64,000 bases of DNA from Apricaphanius iberus. Its lineage: Eukaryota > Chordata > Actinopteri > Cyprinodontiformes > Aphaniidae. Where the stretch lies: positions 930,001-994,000 of the forward strand of contig JAPXFQ010000787.1 in NCBI GenBank assembly GCA_028564705.1, in the 5' to 3' direction. Every line of letters starts with the position of its first letter. Position 1 is the stretch's first letter. The notes below the pieces were generated by a model. That model had not been told where the DNA came from. It searched no databases and saw nothing but the letters and a program-made list of their open reading frames with translations. The position numbers were made by a program, and so were the translations under genes. Below, piece by piece: positions 19,540 to 29,717 of this stretch.

Positions 19540-20575
19540 AAGGGATAAACCTCAAAATCTGCCATCACTGCACATTAAAGCGTAGAAATAAATCAGCCCG
19601 TTGAGTGATTAATAATTTTGCCATGTCTTAGATGATCCCCGTCTGTTCAGTGTGCGTTTCAACACATTCCCGAATGTATTTGTTAATCCAAAATAGCAGC
19701 ATAACGAGTCTTATAAACTACATCAATTCTGCCTGAGCATTCTTAATTATGATATGTAATGAAAATCATAATTGATGAATTGACTTGTGGCTGGGTAATG
19801 AATCGCTTTCCATGCACGTTTTATGCCAATTCTGCCCCGACTTTGAATAAACCCTAATCATCAACATTAGTGAAAGTCAATGCCTTAATATTTAATAAAT
19901 CCTGGATAATCCCGCAGCAATCAATTTAGATCAAAATCACTCTCCACCAAAAGGTAGAAATGCTCTGCAACTCATCCGCTGTTCCCCATAATGATGCCTA
20001 TTTATATGCAGGAGCTTTTTCAAACTGCATGATGGGTAATTACTTTATTTACTTCTAATCATGTCAATGAACCATTGTGCAAGGGTTAGATTGCTGGAGC
20101 TCATTATAATTAATATTTTTCTTCTTTCAGTATCATATTAAGGGATTTGGTGGAGCAAAAGGCCCAGTTTGAATGGGATTTGGTCAGTATATCCCACAGC
20201 ATGAGATTGAAATAATAACCACTTCCTATAGCTCACAGTGACATAATCATGAAAATTGGTATTCGTCTGTTTGTCCCCCATTTTCGGCTCTAGATGGCTT
20301 TAAATGGATTTGTTGAGCCCCTCTGCATTCTGCTGAAATGGAAGAATCCAACAAATCTTGTTGTGTTTTACAGCCTGAATGCTAATTTGGAATTAATGTA
20401 CGAGAGCAATGCAATATTTACATTCATTTAATGCAAAGCTAATGTTTAGCTCAGTAATTACTGACTTTAATTTAATTTACCGATGGTAATTCGGTCTGCT
20501 CTTATTATTTGTTTGCACCAAGATTACACCCAATACCATTAGACTTCTCACTCATTCAAGCAGGAACAGAAGTAG
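19540..20575. promoter_or_regulatory. Candidate conserved regulatory block, TAAT-dense
   Basis: About 1 kb without any recognisable element or open frame, but with at least 20 TAAT/ATTA homeodomain-type cores. Examples are TTAATTATGATATGTAATG, AATCATAATTGATG, GGGTAATTAC and CAGTAATTACTG. Mononucleotide runs are few, unlike the rest of the window. This texture is typical of vertebrate conserved non-coding enhancers near developmental genes. Conservation itself cannot be seen from one sequence, so this is inference. Confidence 0.35.
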
Positions 20576-20725
20576 CTTGTTAGTTTCGTGCGACGATAAA
20601 ACAAAACAGAACGGAAGAAATAAAGAAAAGGTAGACAGGGATGCTCACGTTTTCTATGAGTCTGTGTCGATAGGTGCTTCTAACTGGCTGTTTTGATTGA
20701 TTTTTGTCACAGCACCAAATTGACC

Positions 20726-21327
20726 TTAAAGGGAAAGTTTTTTGTTTTTTTTCAACCCGGACCTTATTCTTAGCAAATATCACGTTCATTTACTCACCCA
20801 GACAAGTTTGGAGGTACTTGGAGTCGTTCAGGAGGACTTTATATCTAGTCGCTATCATCCTATATCCATATAATGGGAGTCAATCAGGGCAGGAGTTTGC
20901 CACCTCTAATAAGGCATTTTCTGCCCCAAAACTCCTTCATTTAATCATGTTTTGTTACATTTCCTTCTGGGTTCTCAGAGATGCTAAGGTATTAGCATCT
21001 GAGGTTTTTACAGGCTTTCAATGCAACCAATTCCAACTTACACTAACCTGGGATTTCAATGACGTTGCACCCGCCGCCATTACAGCGATAGTCTGCGTAG
21101 GTTACAAAACATGGTTAAATAAAGGAGTTTTGGGGCAGCTAATGCCTTATTACAGGCGGCAAATCTACTGTCCCCATTGACTCCCATTATATGAATATAT
21201 ACTGTTCGGGACTCCATATAAAGTTGTCCTGCATGGCTCTAAGTAGCTTATCGGGGTGAGTAAATGAATGTAATATTTGCTAAAAATAAGGTCCAAGTTG
21301 AAAAAACCAAATACATTTTCCCTTTAA
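20726..21327. mobile_element. Foldback element bounded by TTAA
   Basis: The element is 20,730-21,323 (594 bp), flanked by TTAA at 20,726 and 21,324. It starts AGGGAAAG and ends TTTTCCCT. The two arms, about 205-210 bp each, are inverted copies: the left arm has ACCTTATTCTTAGCAAATAT and ATAATGGGAGTCAATCAGGG, and the right arm carries the complements of ACCTTATTTTTAGCAAATAT and ATAATGGGAGTCAATGGGGA. A loop of about 175 bp separates them. TTAA targets are used by piggyBac and Kolobok elements, and the AGGG start leans to Kolobok. The 158-codon frame across it (20,704-21,180) is an artefact of the palindrome. It is non-autonomous. Confidence 0.8.
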
Positions 21328-21690
21328 TATGCATTAATAAACGCAGTGGAAACCGTTTTAGTATTACTGCACAAGCTAACATCTAAAGTCTTCCTTATCT
21401 CTGCTGTTTGGTACAGAACAACAGCTCCTTGGAAAAGGAATGAGGCTCCTGGATTGGTGCTTTGCAAAGTGTGTCAAGTACCATTGCATCTATGTATTTT
21501 TAGCTTGAAAAGCGTTTTTTTTTTATTTTGAATATCTTAGATCTAAAAGAAAAATCTCTAAATAGGTGGGGGTCAACTCAGGCCCAGTGGTGGTGCTAAT
21601 CAAAGATTATTAAGAGATAAAAATTATCGTTAAACATTTTCTTTAAATGTTACCGATAGAAAGCAAAAAAACAGTACATTTGGTTCTGCC
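21328..21690. other. No recognised gene or element
   Basis: A short AT-rich spacer between the foldback element and the Tc1 relic. Nothing recognised. Confidence 0.45.
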
Positions 21691-21699
21691 TGCCTATAG

Positions 21700-22065
21700 A
21701 ACCACGTTTGTTCTTCTTTTCTTCAAATTGATTGGATAGAGTTTATATAAAGACTAGCCACCTATTTCTGATTGGTCTCAGGTCTAGACTTTGATTAGGC
21801 CATTGTAATGGATAAATATGCTTTGATCCAAGCTATCCACTGTTGCTCTGGCAAACATAAAGATGAACATCCACGGCAGTTTCAACTCTTGGTGCCGCTA
21901 TGAGGCTTTCTTTTTGGATTGCCTCCCTGCAGCATGATGCTGTCACTGACGTGTTTCAGCATTCAGATGGTACGTGTTGGGTCATGTGCAGTGTTACCTG
22001 TTTCCACATGTTTGCCTCAAGGTTTGTGGGACTTCTTCTGGCTGTATTATATAAAGTACACACAA
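21700..22065 (-). pseudogene. Tc1-like transposase relic
   Basis: Plus-strand wording such as GATTGGTCTCAGGTCTAGAC, TTTGATTAGGCCATTGTAATG, ATATGCTTTGATCCAAGC and GCAGCATGATGCTGTCACTG is the complement of a teleost Tc1-like transposase around its central DDE region. The middle is shortened. The usual block coding for LEENL...LRLGRRFTFQQD is missing between the AAACATAAAG and CAGCATGATG phrases, so the copy is internally deleted and has no open frame of useful length. No terminal repeat was found. Confidence 0.6.
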
Positions 22066-24329
22066 GTTTGCCAGATTGTATTAAGAAAAACATATGAAAA
22101 GCACAATGAGATTATATTTCTGTGGGTGTCCCAGTGTCTTATTGTTGAAAAGAAAGGTTTTGTGCTTTTGAGGAAACTGTCTCCTGCTCCTAAAGCTCCA
22201 CACAGCAACAGAAGGAGCAGTGGAAAGAGGTGAAATATATGCACGGTTTAGGGAAATGTATGCATCCTCTAAAACCATAAAGCAGCAGATTTATTCCAGA
22301 TTTTACAAAAACAGAAACGCAAGCAGATTTATGTCTAACTTCTGCACTGGTACTTTAATAAATGGAATACTAACCCAAAACCAATTAAGCTTTTCACCAT
22401 GACCGTCTCCTCTCTCTGGGGGATTTTGTGCGGCAATAAGTTTTTAATTGCTGTGGCCCGAGCCTTTTTTATCTCTCTTTTCATCTCTATATTGCACCGT
22501 TAATGTTAATTTGCTCGACTTGCAGTCGAAGAATCAGCGACTTTAATGAGGGGTTAAAATAATCAGATGCTTACCTTGGTCACCACTGAGAATTTGAAAA
22601 GTATCCTATTAAACACATTTTTTTGTAATACAGGCAAGGTAGTTTTTCTTTTAATGGGGGTTTAATGAAAATGTTTCCTTCCAAACGGACTGTGAAATCA
22701 GAGTTTAAAGGACTCAGAATGATGTAAAGAAACTGATATTAAAACCCAGCAGAGCCATTATTTGAGAGAACCTAGATAAGAAATGTCTCTGATTCCAGAG
22801 CAAGTGGGATCCTCGGCTATCAGATACAATAAAAGAAGACAGTAGGAAGAGCTAGTTAAGCTTCATGTCATAATCCTTCCGATCTCAAACCCAAAGTGAG
22901 ATTTCTCCACACTCTCCCCGAATTTTCTCTCAGAAATTACCATTTACCAATTACACGGTGTCAGGAGTGATTCATATCTCTTTAATGAGAAATGACAGTA
23001 GATAGAGGAGAGCCACCTCTGGTTTGAATTCACTCCCAGTGGGACAGGATGAGCTGTTGACAGAAGTAGCCGGCAGACGGAAACGGTGGGAGAGGAAGCC
23101 GTCAGTTGGGTCCTCGCCGATCCGGCTGGGAACTGGAGGAAGGAGGAGGAAAACCTTTCAATCAGCTCCAATCAGTGTTGAGTACATGGACCCGCTGTCC
23201 CAAAATGAACCTAGCCTGACTAGTTATTAGATTCTCAAATGGATTCATTTTGTGTGAGTAGTTTTTTTTTTCTTATCTCATTTGCTGAACTTCTTTGCAA
23301 TTTTTAGACTTTCTTTGATCTCAGTTGTCTCATTGGCTGCTCAGTACATCAAGAAGGGACCATGGTGTTCATTTAGTCTTAAAACGGTAACCAGACAGCT
23401 ACTGAATTTGTTTGTGAAAGTATCCAAATTATCTTCCAAAAGAAAAACCTACTAAAAACTATTTATTTTACAGTTGGCTGAAAGTACATATTTAGGAAGG
23501 CAAATATTGCAAATAGGGGTGATGGTCATGATAATAACATAACTCATTAACTCATTAGTGTGAAGGAAGTTTGCTGTTCAAACTTCAGGCATTTAGTTTG
23601 ATGCTCCTCAGACCCATGCCAATATCCATTCCGGTATCGCCCTGCCCCAAACGGATTTCAACAGCCATGTAAGTTAAGTTGCAACCATGTAATGTATTGA
23701 ACCAAGATAACCGGCAGAGGGTGCTATAGGCTTAATCTGGACTTTTGGAGGCAGTAAATAAATACTTTGAGCCGGTTAAATGGACATCAGAGCTTGACTT
23801 AATGAAGTTAAGAGCAAAGCTAGCGCAAGCCTTGGGGGAAATTGGGGTCCACACCGCGTACCAGCTTATGGCGGTAATGAGCTGGTTTACCATTTACTAG
23901 TAACAAGCCACCATAAGCCCAAAGAAGAATAAAGGTTGCAGTTTTATTCTTTGGCTAATATGATTGCTAACAGTAGATATGATGAAAATTTAGTGAGAAA
24001 TTCACAAAAGGAAAGGAATTACGAAGGGTTTGAGCAGCAGATTATGCTGGATTTTGGATGCAATACTTGGACAGTAACTGGACCATTGTGGATGTAAAAA
24101 AAAAACCTTTTTGTTTAAAATGGTTCCAGTGTTATATGTGGCTTCAAATGGTTATTGCTCATTTTTAAAAGGAAATACAGGAGAGATCCATGGTACTTTT
24201 GTTTTGAATACCACAATCATATTTACACATTGCCCTCTAAACCTATTAATCTTTTAGCCAGTTGCTGAGGCAAACTAACCGGTTAACATTTTCTTTATGT
24301 AAAGCTCACTGCTTCTTAATAATATTGGA
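22066..24329. other. No recognised gene; possible conserved patches
   Basis: No gene or bounded element was recognised. Two patches, about 22,400-22,590 and 22,860-23,000, have the low-repeat, TAAT-containing texture of non-coding conserved DNA, but less strongly than 19,540-20,575. The small frames at 23,024-23,230 and 22,944-23,171 show no motif. Confidence 0.4.
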
Positions 24330-24425
24330 CAATCCTGAGAATCCTGTTCATGGGACTATCCTACAACAACAGAGTGTTTTCAGTCAGTCTTCAACAGTTT
24401 CGCTGCAACACAGTTGCAACCAAGG
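24330..24425 (+). mobile_element. Short LINE C-terminal scrap
   Basis: The peptide NNRVFSVSLQQFRCNTVATK matches in style the LINE C-terminal region at 32,040-32,490, where the nucleotides read AATAGAGTATCTTCAGTCGG, then TTTCACTGCAACACAGA. Both contain the TTC-AGT...CG/AC-TGCAACACAG spacing. About 60-90 bp remain. Confidence 0.45.
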
Positions 24426-24599
24426 TTGCACCCAACGATAACCATATTTATGGTTATCTTGCAGCTGCAGTGTTGGTTTGCTGTGCTACGCTAGCTTGTT
24501 TGTTAGCCAAGGCTTACCTGATGGGAAGTAACTGCTACAGACTGTTTAATCATCTTCTCATTCCAATTGCAATTTCCTTATAGCACCTTTACAGACTAA

Positions 24600-24935
24600 A
24601 CATGCAGTAGAGCAGGGGTGGACATGGCCTGGACTGAGAAGAGGCCTTAAATTTGCAAAAAGGAATAAAGACAAATACCAGGATATTTTGAACACTGTTG
24701 TTTGGACAGATAAGTCTGTGTCTGAATTACTGTATTTTTTCTCCAGAACAGAGGACATTTTAATGGTATAAACCATACGGCATTCGTGGAACAGAACCTC
24801 ATACCAACAGTGAAGCATGGAGGTGAAAGTTTAATGATTTGGAGATGCTTGGTGTTTAAGGAAAGTGTGTGATCATCTGTCTGGGCCCAGCCGCATGACA
24901 ATAACCCACACCTTACCAGTATATCCACATATGGA
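24600..24935 (+). pseudogene. Tc1-like transposase relic
   Basis: Peptides FAKRNKDKYQDIL...VVWTDKS (the FA-x-x-H..W-x-x-VLW(S/T)DE(S/T) region holding the first catalytic Asp) and PTVKHGGESLMIWRC (the VKHGGGS-x-M-x-WGC block) follow in the right order, in different frames about 40 codons apart. A final GPSRMTITHTLPVYP segment stands where the second catalytic block (DN/DP-x-x-HTA) would lie. Frameshifts and stops show that it is inactive. No ends were identified. Confidence 0.65.
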
Positions 24936-25069
24936 ATGTGCTGGGAACCTAAAGTTCTTTAATATAAAATACAATGAATCATTTACAATAAAACAGTCAT
25001 CAAAACAATAATTTGAATGAAAATTAAAAACAAGCAAGTAAAAAGCAATAATAACAAAAAAAATAATAG

Positions 25070-25740
25070 GATGAGTTACTCATAAGCGAGTCTTAATAGG
25101 TAAGTTTTAATTTTAGACTTAAAAGATTTCAGTGTCTCTGCAGCTTTGCATTCTCTCGGTAGTTTGTTCCAGAAGTCAGGAGCATGAAAACTAAAAGCTG
25201 CTTCTCCATGTTTGGTTCTGGTTCTAGGGACGATCAGTAAAATAGAGCTGGAGGACTTGAGTGATCTGGATGGATTGTACTGTGATAACATAACATTAAT
25301 ACACTATGGTGCTAAACCATTCAATGATTTATAAAGTAATAAAAGCACTTTGAAGTCTATTCTCTGAGCTACAGGGAGCCAATGTAGTGACTTTAGAACT
25401 GGAGTGTTGTGTTCTATCTTCTTGGTTCTAGTGAGAACACGAGCAGCAGTGTTCTGGATCAGCTGCAGCTGTCAGATTGATTTTTTTTAGGTTGACCTGT
25501 GAAGATACTGTTACAGTAATCAAGGCGGCTAGTGATAATAATAAATGCATGGATGAGTTTTTCTAGGACTACTTGTGTCATCAGTCCTTTAATCCTACAA
25601 ATTTTCCTCAGGTGATAGAAAGCTGACCTTGCCTTTATGTGACCCTGGAGGTTCAGGTCTGAGTCCATTATTACACCTAGATTTCTGGCCTGGTTGGTAG
25701 TTTCTAGTCATCAAAGGTTGATTGATTTATTATTTGTAAA
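25070..25740 (-). pseudogene. L2-like LINE reverse transcriptase, C-terminal part
   Basis: Reading right to left on the minus strand, a nearly continuous protein is visible: NLGVIMDSDLNLQGHIK, SAFYHLRKICRIKGL, LEKLIHAFI, SRLDYCNSIFTG (25,690-25,490). Then come ARVLTRTKKIEHNTPVLKSL and HWLPVAQRIDFKVLLL (about 25,450-25,340), and finally RSLKSSSSILLIVPRTRTKH, FSFHAPDFWNKLP and FKSKIKTYLLRLAYE with a stop at 25,076. These are the thumb and tail motifs of vertebrate L2 and related LINEs. The copy is 5'-truncated and has a frameshift near 25,455 and a premature stop in between. The 3' end is followed by AT-rich DNA around 25,000-25,070. Confidence 0.85.
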
Positions 25741-27425
25741 TGAGTCATTTTTCTGTATGGGTGTTAATTGGGCTCATAGTTGGTATTGGAGTTGGAGCTG
25801 AAATAGAGCATGTATATCATTTGTAAGGAGGGACTTCCCTAATAGAGATTTTATATTTTGTACGGCAGCGTTAATATTTCTCTCCATGATTGAGATATTA
25901 TTTTTGCATGGTATTACATTCAGATTTCTTCCAGTGAATGAGAGATCATTTTTACAAGGTATTATTTTTAAATGCCGAACTGCTTGGTTATTTGTAATTT
26001 TAATGTGTGAACATGTATTTTTTATAATAACCAGATTTTAATTTCAAAATGAAAATGAGGATGACCGACCACTCCTTTCTGGTGGGTAGCGTGTCTGGTG
26101 ACAGTGTCCGGTCGATATCAGATGTCTGATATGGTGAGTTGAATCGGGGAGCCACATTGTTTATAACTCCTGGTTTGGAGAGGCGTTAAAAGCAGGATTC
26201 CCTTGTTCACCTCATCAGAAAAGTCCCGGAATATTGAGCCTGTTATGGAGATAGTGGAGGAAGTTGACGATGAGGGTGTGTTGGGTCTATTGCTGGACTT
26301 TCTGTCTGCTGGTGTGTTAGTTCAATCTGCTGTAATCACCGAGGGGTGACGTAGTGGCTCAGTTGTTTGACCTGGTATGTCAACTGATAGGTTCCTGCAA
26401 GGAGCTGAGTAATCAAGGTCGGCTGAAACTCTGTATTTCTTTCGGAGGTCATCAAACGGCCTTGTTTTACAGTCAGCTGATATGTCTCTGGCGGGCTTAT
26501 CACTGAAGAGTGTGAGGACGTCATGGTCTCTGTGTGTTCCAGCTGGTTGGCGTCCACTGTGTAGCTCACCTGCTGACGCCCTTATCTCTGTTTGAGAACA
26601 GGGCAGTGAGTTCACATGAGACAACATGTCCAAAAGATAAAGCCTCTGACATTTCCTATTAATATGACATTTATTCTTTTTAAACAAATCTCTCCTTTCA
26701 CATAAAATCTTGAAATTATTTGAAATCGAATTGACCTTTCAGCACAGACAGCTTTAACATAACTGCTGTACGATCTGATCCCGCTGAATTCTTCATTTGA
26801 GGCCATTGCTGGAATTGGTCCAGATATGTGAAGCTCTACCTTGTGGTTGTAGGCTCCATGAGGCGACGACAAACAGTCCATCTAAAACGAGGTGAGAGGA
26901 AACAACAGCATTAGAGTTTATGTCTTGTGCTTCTCGCAAGCAGTGACTTTTTTTTCGTCCCCGAATCAAACAACTGTTTGCTGTGTGATGCCAGTAGCTC
27001 AGCATTAACCGTACCATACCATTGTCCTATGGACCTACAACTATAGGGGGCCCAGGAATAGAGCAGTATGGGCCCCTTTTACAATAGACACACACAGCGG
27101 ACCAGCCAGAGTTCGCGCAGTTTCTTGTTGTCCATCATTTTGACCAACGGCATAAAACAAATCAATCCAGTGATAACCTCTTTTTACCCTTCAATCGTTT
27201 TTCAAAAATTATTTTAAATTAATATTCAATCCGAAAACATCTGAAAAGAAAACTACGTATAAAAAATGAAATTTAACAATTGCACTTTAAATGCAAACAG
27301 TTCACCCGCTGTGGCCTGAAGGCACAGTCTCAAGACTTCTTCTTGCTCCACATGGAACTGAAATGCTTACCAGTTTGCATTGCTAACGTTCTTTTCTGCA
27401 TCTGTGCAAATGGAATGTCTGCTTA
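25741..27425. other. No recognised gene; anonymous open frames
   Basis: A minus-strand 121-codon frame (26,322-26,687) and an overlapping 77-codon frame (26,336-26,569) show no family motif. The second contains two similar peptides, TYQLTVKQ and TYQLTYQVKQ, from a short DNA duplication. An 89-codon minus frame (26,612-26,881) is equally unassigned. These may be pieces of a decayed mobile-element ORF1, but I cannot show it. Confidence 0.35.
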
Positions 27426-27439
27426 ATGATATTTAAAAC

Positions 27440-27690
27440 AAGGAGTTGGCATCAGTAAAAAAACGGATTGTGGCAAAGAAATTAGTTGTTATTGTTGGAA
27501 AAACTAAAGGTATGGTAGTTGGTTTAAAATACATATTACAAATGAGACCTACTTTAAATCTAACCCTAGATGATAATGTTATTGAACAAGTAGACGAAGT
27601 AAAATTGTTGGGGGTGGTAGTGGATTCCAAACTGTCATGGAATAGTCAAATTAATTATTTCTTAAATAAAATGTGGAGAAGTACAGTATA
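27440..27690 (+). pseudogene. LINE reverse transcriptase scrap
   Basis: The peptide contains VGKTKGMVVGLKY, PTLNLTLDDNVIEQVDEVKL, LGVVVDSKLSWNSQIN and LNKMWRS. In LINE reverse transcriptases of the CR1/L2/Rex group this is the (N)-x-x-KT-x-x-(M/L)-(V/I) block followed by LGV-x-(L/I)D-x-x-L-x-W-x-x-(H/Q)I. Only about 80 residues survive in frame. There is no catalytic (F/Y)-x-DD block and no 3' tail. It lies on the strand opposite to the adjacent L1-like fragment. Confidence 0.7.
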
Positions 27691-27727
27691 GGTACAAATA
27701 AGCTTAGATCCTTTTATTTGAATCCCT

Positions 27728-28397
27728 TTGTTTTTTTTTTGTTTTTTTACTTTTTTTTTTTTTCATTCTACAAGCACATATCTTTTAATCAATCATGTAA
27801 ATGATCAAGGAATTTCAATTGGATAACAAAATAATAAACAGACAAAAAACGTTCTTCCTTTTTTTATGTCCATCTTCATTCAGCTTTTTGTTGTATTTTA
27901 ACAATTTTTCCCAGTCCTTCAGGAAGCGCTCTTTCTTCAACTTCAACTTATATGTGAGATTCTCCATTTCCATGATGTCCTCCACAATTGCTACCCACTC
28001 CTTCATTCCTGGCGCCTCTGCCTATAGCCATTTTTTAGTAACAGTTTTTCTTTTTTTGCTCTGGAAGGGATAATTTTAGCCAAGTACCGGCCTTTTACAT
28101 GTACAACACGTTCCAAGTAACTGAAATATAAGATAAGACAGGTTTTAGGTATTGTATATCCTAATATATCACATAGAGCTGAGTGGATTTTGACCCAGAA
28201 AATGTGAATTTTTTACATTTCCAAAAAATGTGTGTGTGGTCTGGCGCATTGCATCCACACTGCCTCCAACATTGTTGTGGTCTGTTGATTTGGAATCCTT
28301 TTGTTTTTAATTGATTTAGTGACCTGTACTGGAAAACGTCAGAGGTGTGAATACTGATCAGTAAAACTGACGGAAAACCTTCCGATTTTTCCATCAC
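27728..28397 (-). pseudogene. L1-like LINE 3' end
   Basis: On the minus strand the first frame (28,397-28,161) contains QCWRQCGCNAPDHTHIFWKC, the C-x3-C...H-x4-C knuckle typical of the L1/Tx1 ORF2 C-terminus (C-WRC...AD-HIFW-C). A second segment (28,006-27,815) contains EWVAIVEDIMEMENLTYKL and LKDWEKLLKYN, matching the terminal W-x-x-(I/V)-x-E-(I/V)-x-x-ME-x-LT-x-x-(L/V) block. The two are separated by about 150 bp with frame loss. T-rich runs at 27,731-27,763 on the plus strand correspond to a decayed poly-A tail, as expected for a minus-strand insertion. 5'-truncated. Confidence 0.75.
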
Positions 28398-28559
28398 AAT
28401 AAAAAAAATAAATTAAAAAAATTGTGAAATAGAGAAAATATTTGGTTAACGCCATCTCTTGGACCCACCCTCACGGACCTTTATAGTACCACTCAGGGAA
28501 AACGAGATATAACATGGTTCAGGCTTATTGTTGTGGAGTGACATAATACATGTACCGCC

Positions 28560-28690
28560 GTTACGTATTAAGAATACTAATTATGAGTAACTGTATTCTG
28601 TTACAGTTACTATTTTTAAACATGGTATTCAGAATATAGTTACTTTCGTAATACCATTGGAATATTTGTGTGTTTTCAACTTTACACCTG
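28560..28690. mobile_element. MITE half with GTATTC/GTTACT motifs (left part)
   Basis: Phrases such as CCGTTACGTATTAAGAATAC, GTAACTGTATTCTGTTACAG, GGTATTCAGAATATAGTTAC and TTTCGTAATACC are characteristic of a teleost MITE that ends GAAGTATTCTCCCCAACACT. The complementary right part lies at 29,430-29,717. The interval between is AT-rich without features, so one large element of about 1.1 kb or two separate scraps are both possible. Confidence 0.45.
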
Positions 28691-28786
28691 GAAGAAGAAA
28701 ATATACATTTTGGGAAATGTGTGTCTCTGCGTTGTGTAGGCTATCCTATAACGGTTGGAACCACATATGAGCCCAATCAACCTACT

Positions 28787-28822
28787 GTGAAGTAAATTCA
28801 AGCAGTGAAGTAAATTCAAGCA
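28787..28822. repeat. 18-bp perfect tandem duplication
   Basis: GTGAAGTAAATTCAAGCA is present twice in immediate succession (28,787-28,804 and 28,805-28,822). Confidence 0.95.
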
Positions 28823-29429
28823 ATTTTTCACTCTAAACAAAAGAGGGAGGGGTGGGGGGATCTGATGGTGCTGTGCAATCTCTGTCTGCCAGTTAACTTA
28901 TTATCTGCATCCAAACACTCAACATTTAATCTGAAGAGACACCTTAAAGTAAGTAATTTTTATAGAATGTGTCTCTCTAGTTTTGCTTTTTCTGTCCATT
29001 ATTTGACAGGGCCGGTATCATCTTATTTAAGTCATTTCTAACAGTTACAGTGTTGGTTGTATCTGAAATTACATTAGCTTGATTATATGTTGTTTTGATG
29101 GGTTTCCCGCAAACAGAAATTACCTTCAGTTTGCAATAATTTGCATGTGTATAACATAATGTCGCAAAGAGCCTAACTGGCTGTGGCTGCAAAATAGGTT
29201 AACATAATTTCAAACTGCAAAATATAAAAGCTAATAAAATGTAAAGAGATGTTAATGCTAAAAATCAGTTTGTTTGATCGTTTTTTTATTTGGTCACTGA
29301 GAGGTAGCAGTGCTGTAACAAAATTATTAAATGGTTATAATATTTTTTTTCCCAATCAGTACATGATGTTTTTATGTGGGAGTAGCTACCAGCGCATTTT
29401 GTGACATTTAATATACTTAAATGCTGTTT

Positions 29430-29717
29430 TTAAAGGGAAGTATTCAAAGTATTTAGAATACAGTACCGGGATTCAGCAAAATAACATAATATGTTACAAA
29501 AAGTCCTGCCCTGTGATGGACTGGCGACCTGTCCAGGGTGTACCCCGCCTCTCGCCCGTTGACAGCTGGAGATAGGCACCAGCACCCCCGTGACCCATTA
29601 AGGATTAAGCGGTAAAGAAAATGGATGGATGGATGGATGTTACAAAAATACATTTTAAAGCAAGTATTCAGTGTTCTGTAATTAAATACATTTTACGAAG
29701 TATTCTCCCCAACACTA
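29430..29717. mobile_element. MITE right end, split by a LINE tail
   Basis: TTTAAAGGGAAGTATTCAAA and GTATTTAGAATACAGTACCG precede the Rex3-like insertion. AAGCAAGTATTCAGTGTTC and CGAAGTATTCTCCCCAACACT follow it. The CCCCAACACT terminus is that of a common teleost MITE. Removing 29,503-29,636 and one copy of its 12-bp duplication restores a continuous MITE. Confidence 0.55.
29491..29648 (+). mobile_element. 134-bp Rex3-like LINE insertion with 12-bp duplication
   Basis: The insert is 29,503-29,636. It contains CCTGTGATGGACTGGCGACC, GTCCAGGGTGTACCCCGCC and GACAGCTGGAGATAGGCACC, and ends in a (GATG)n tail. Rex3, an RTE-family LINE of teleosts, is known to end in GATG repeats and to leave short 5'-truncated copies. 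ATGTTACAAAAA flanks it exactly on both sides (29,491-29,502 and 29,637-29,648). The perfect duplication and intact tail indicate a young insertion. Only 3' sequence is present and no protein is encoded. Confidence 0.85.

Noticed and set aside
20704..21180. 158-codon plus-strand open frame, one of the longest in the window
   Set aside because: It lies almost wholly inside the TTAA foldback element, spans left arm, loop and part of the right arm, and has no protein motif. It is an artefact of the palindrome.
26322..26687. 121-codon minus frame containing TYQLT peptides
   Set aside because: I considered a retrotransposon ORF1. No domain motif, no neighbouring polymerase on the same strand and no element ends were found.
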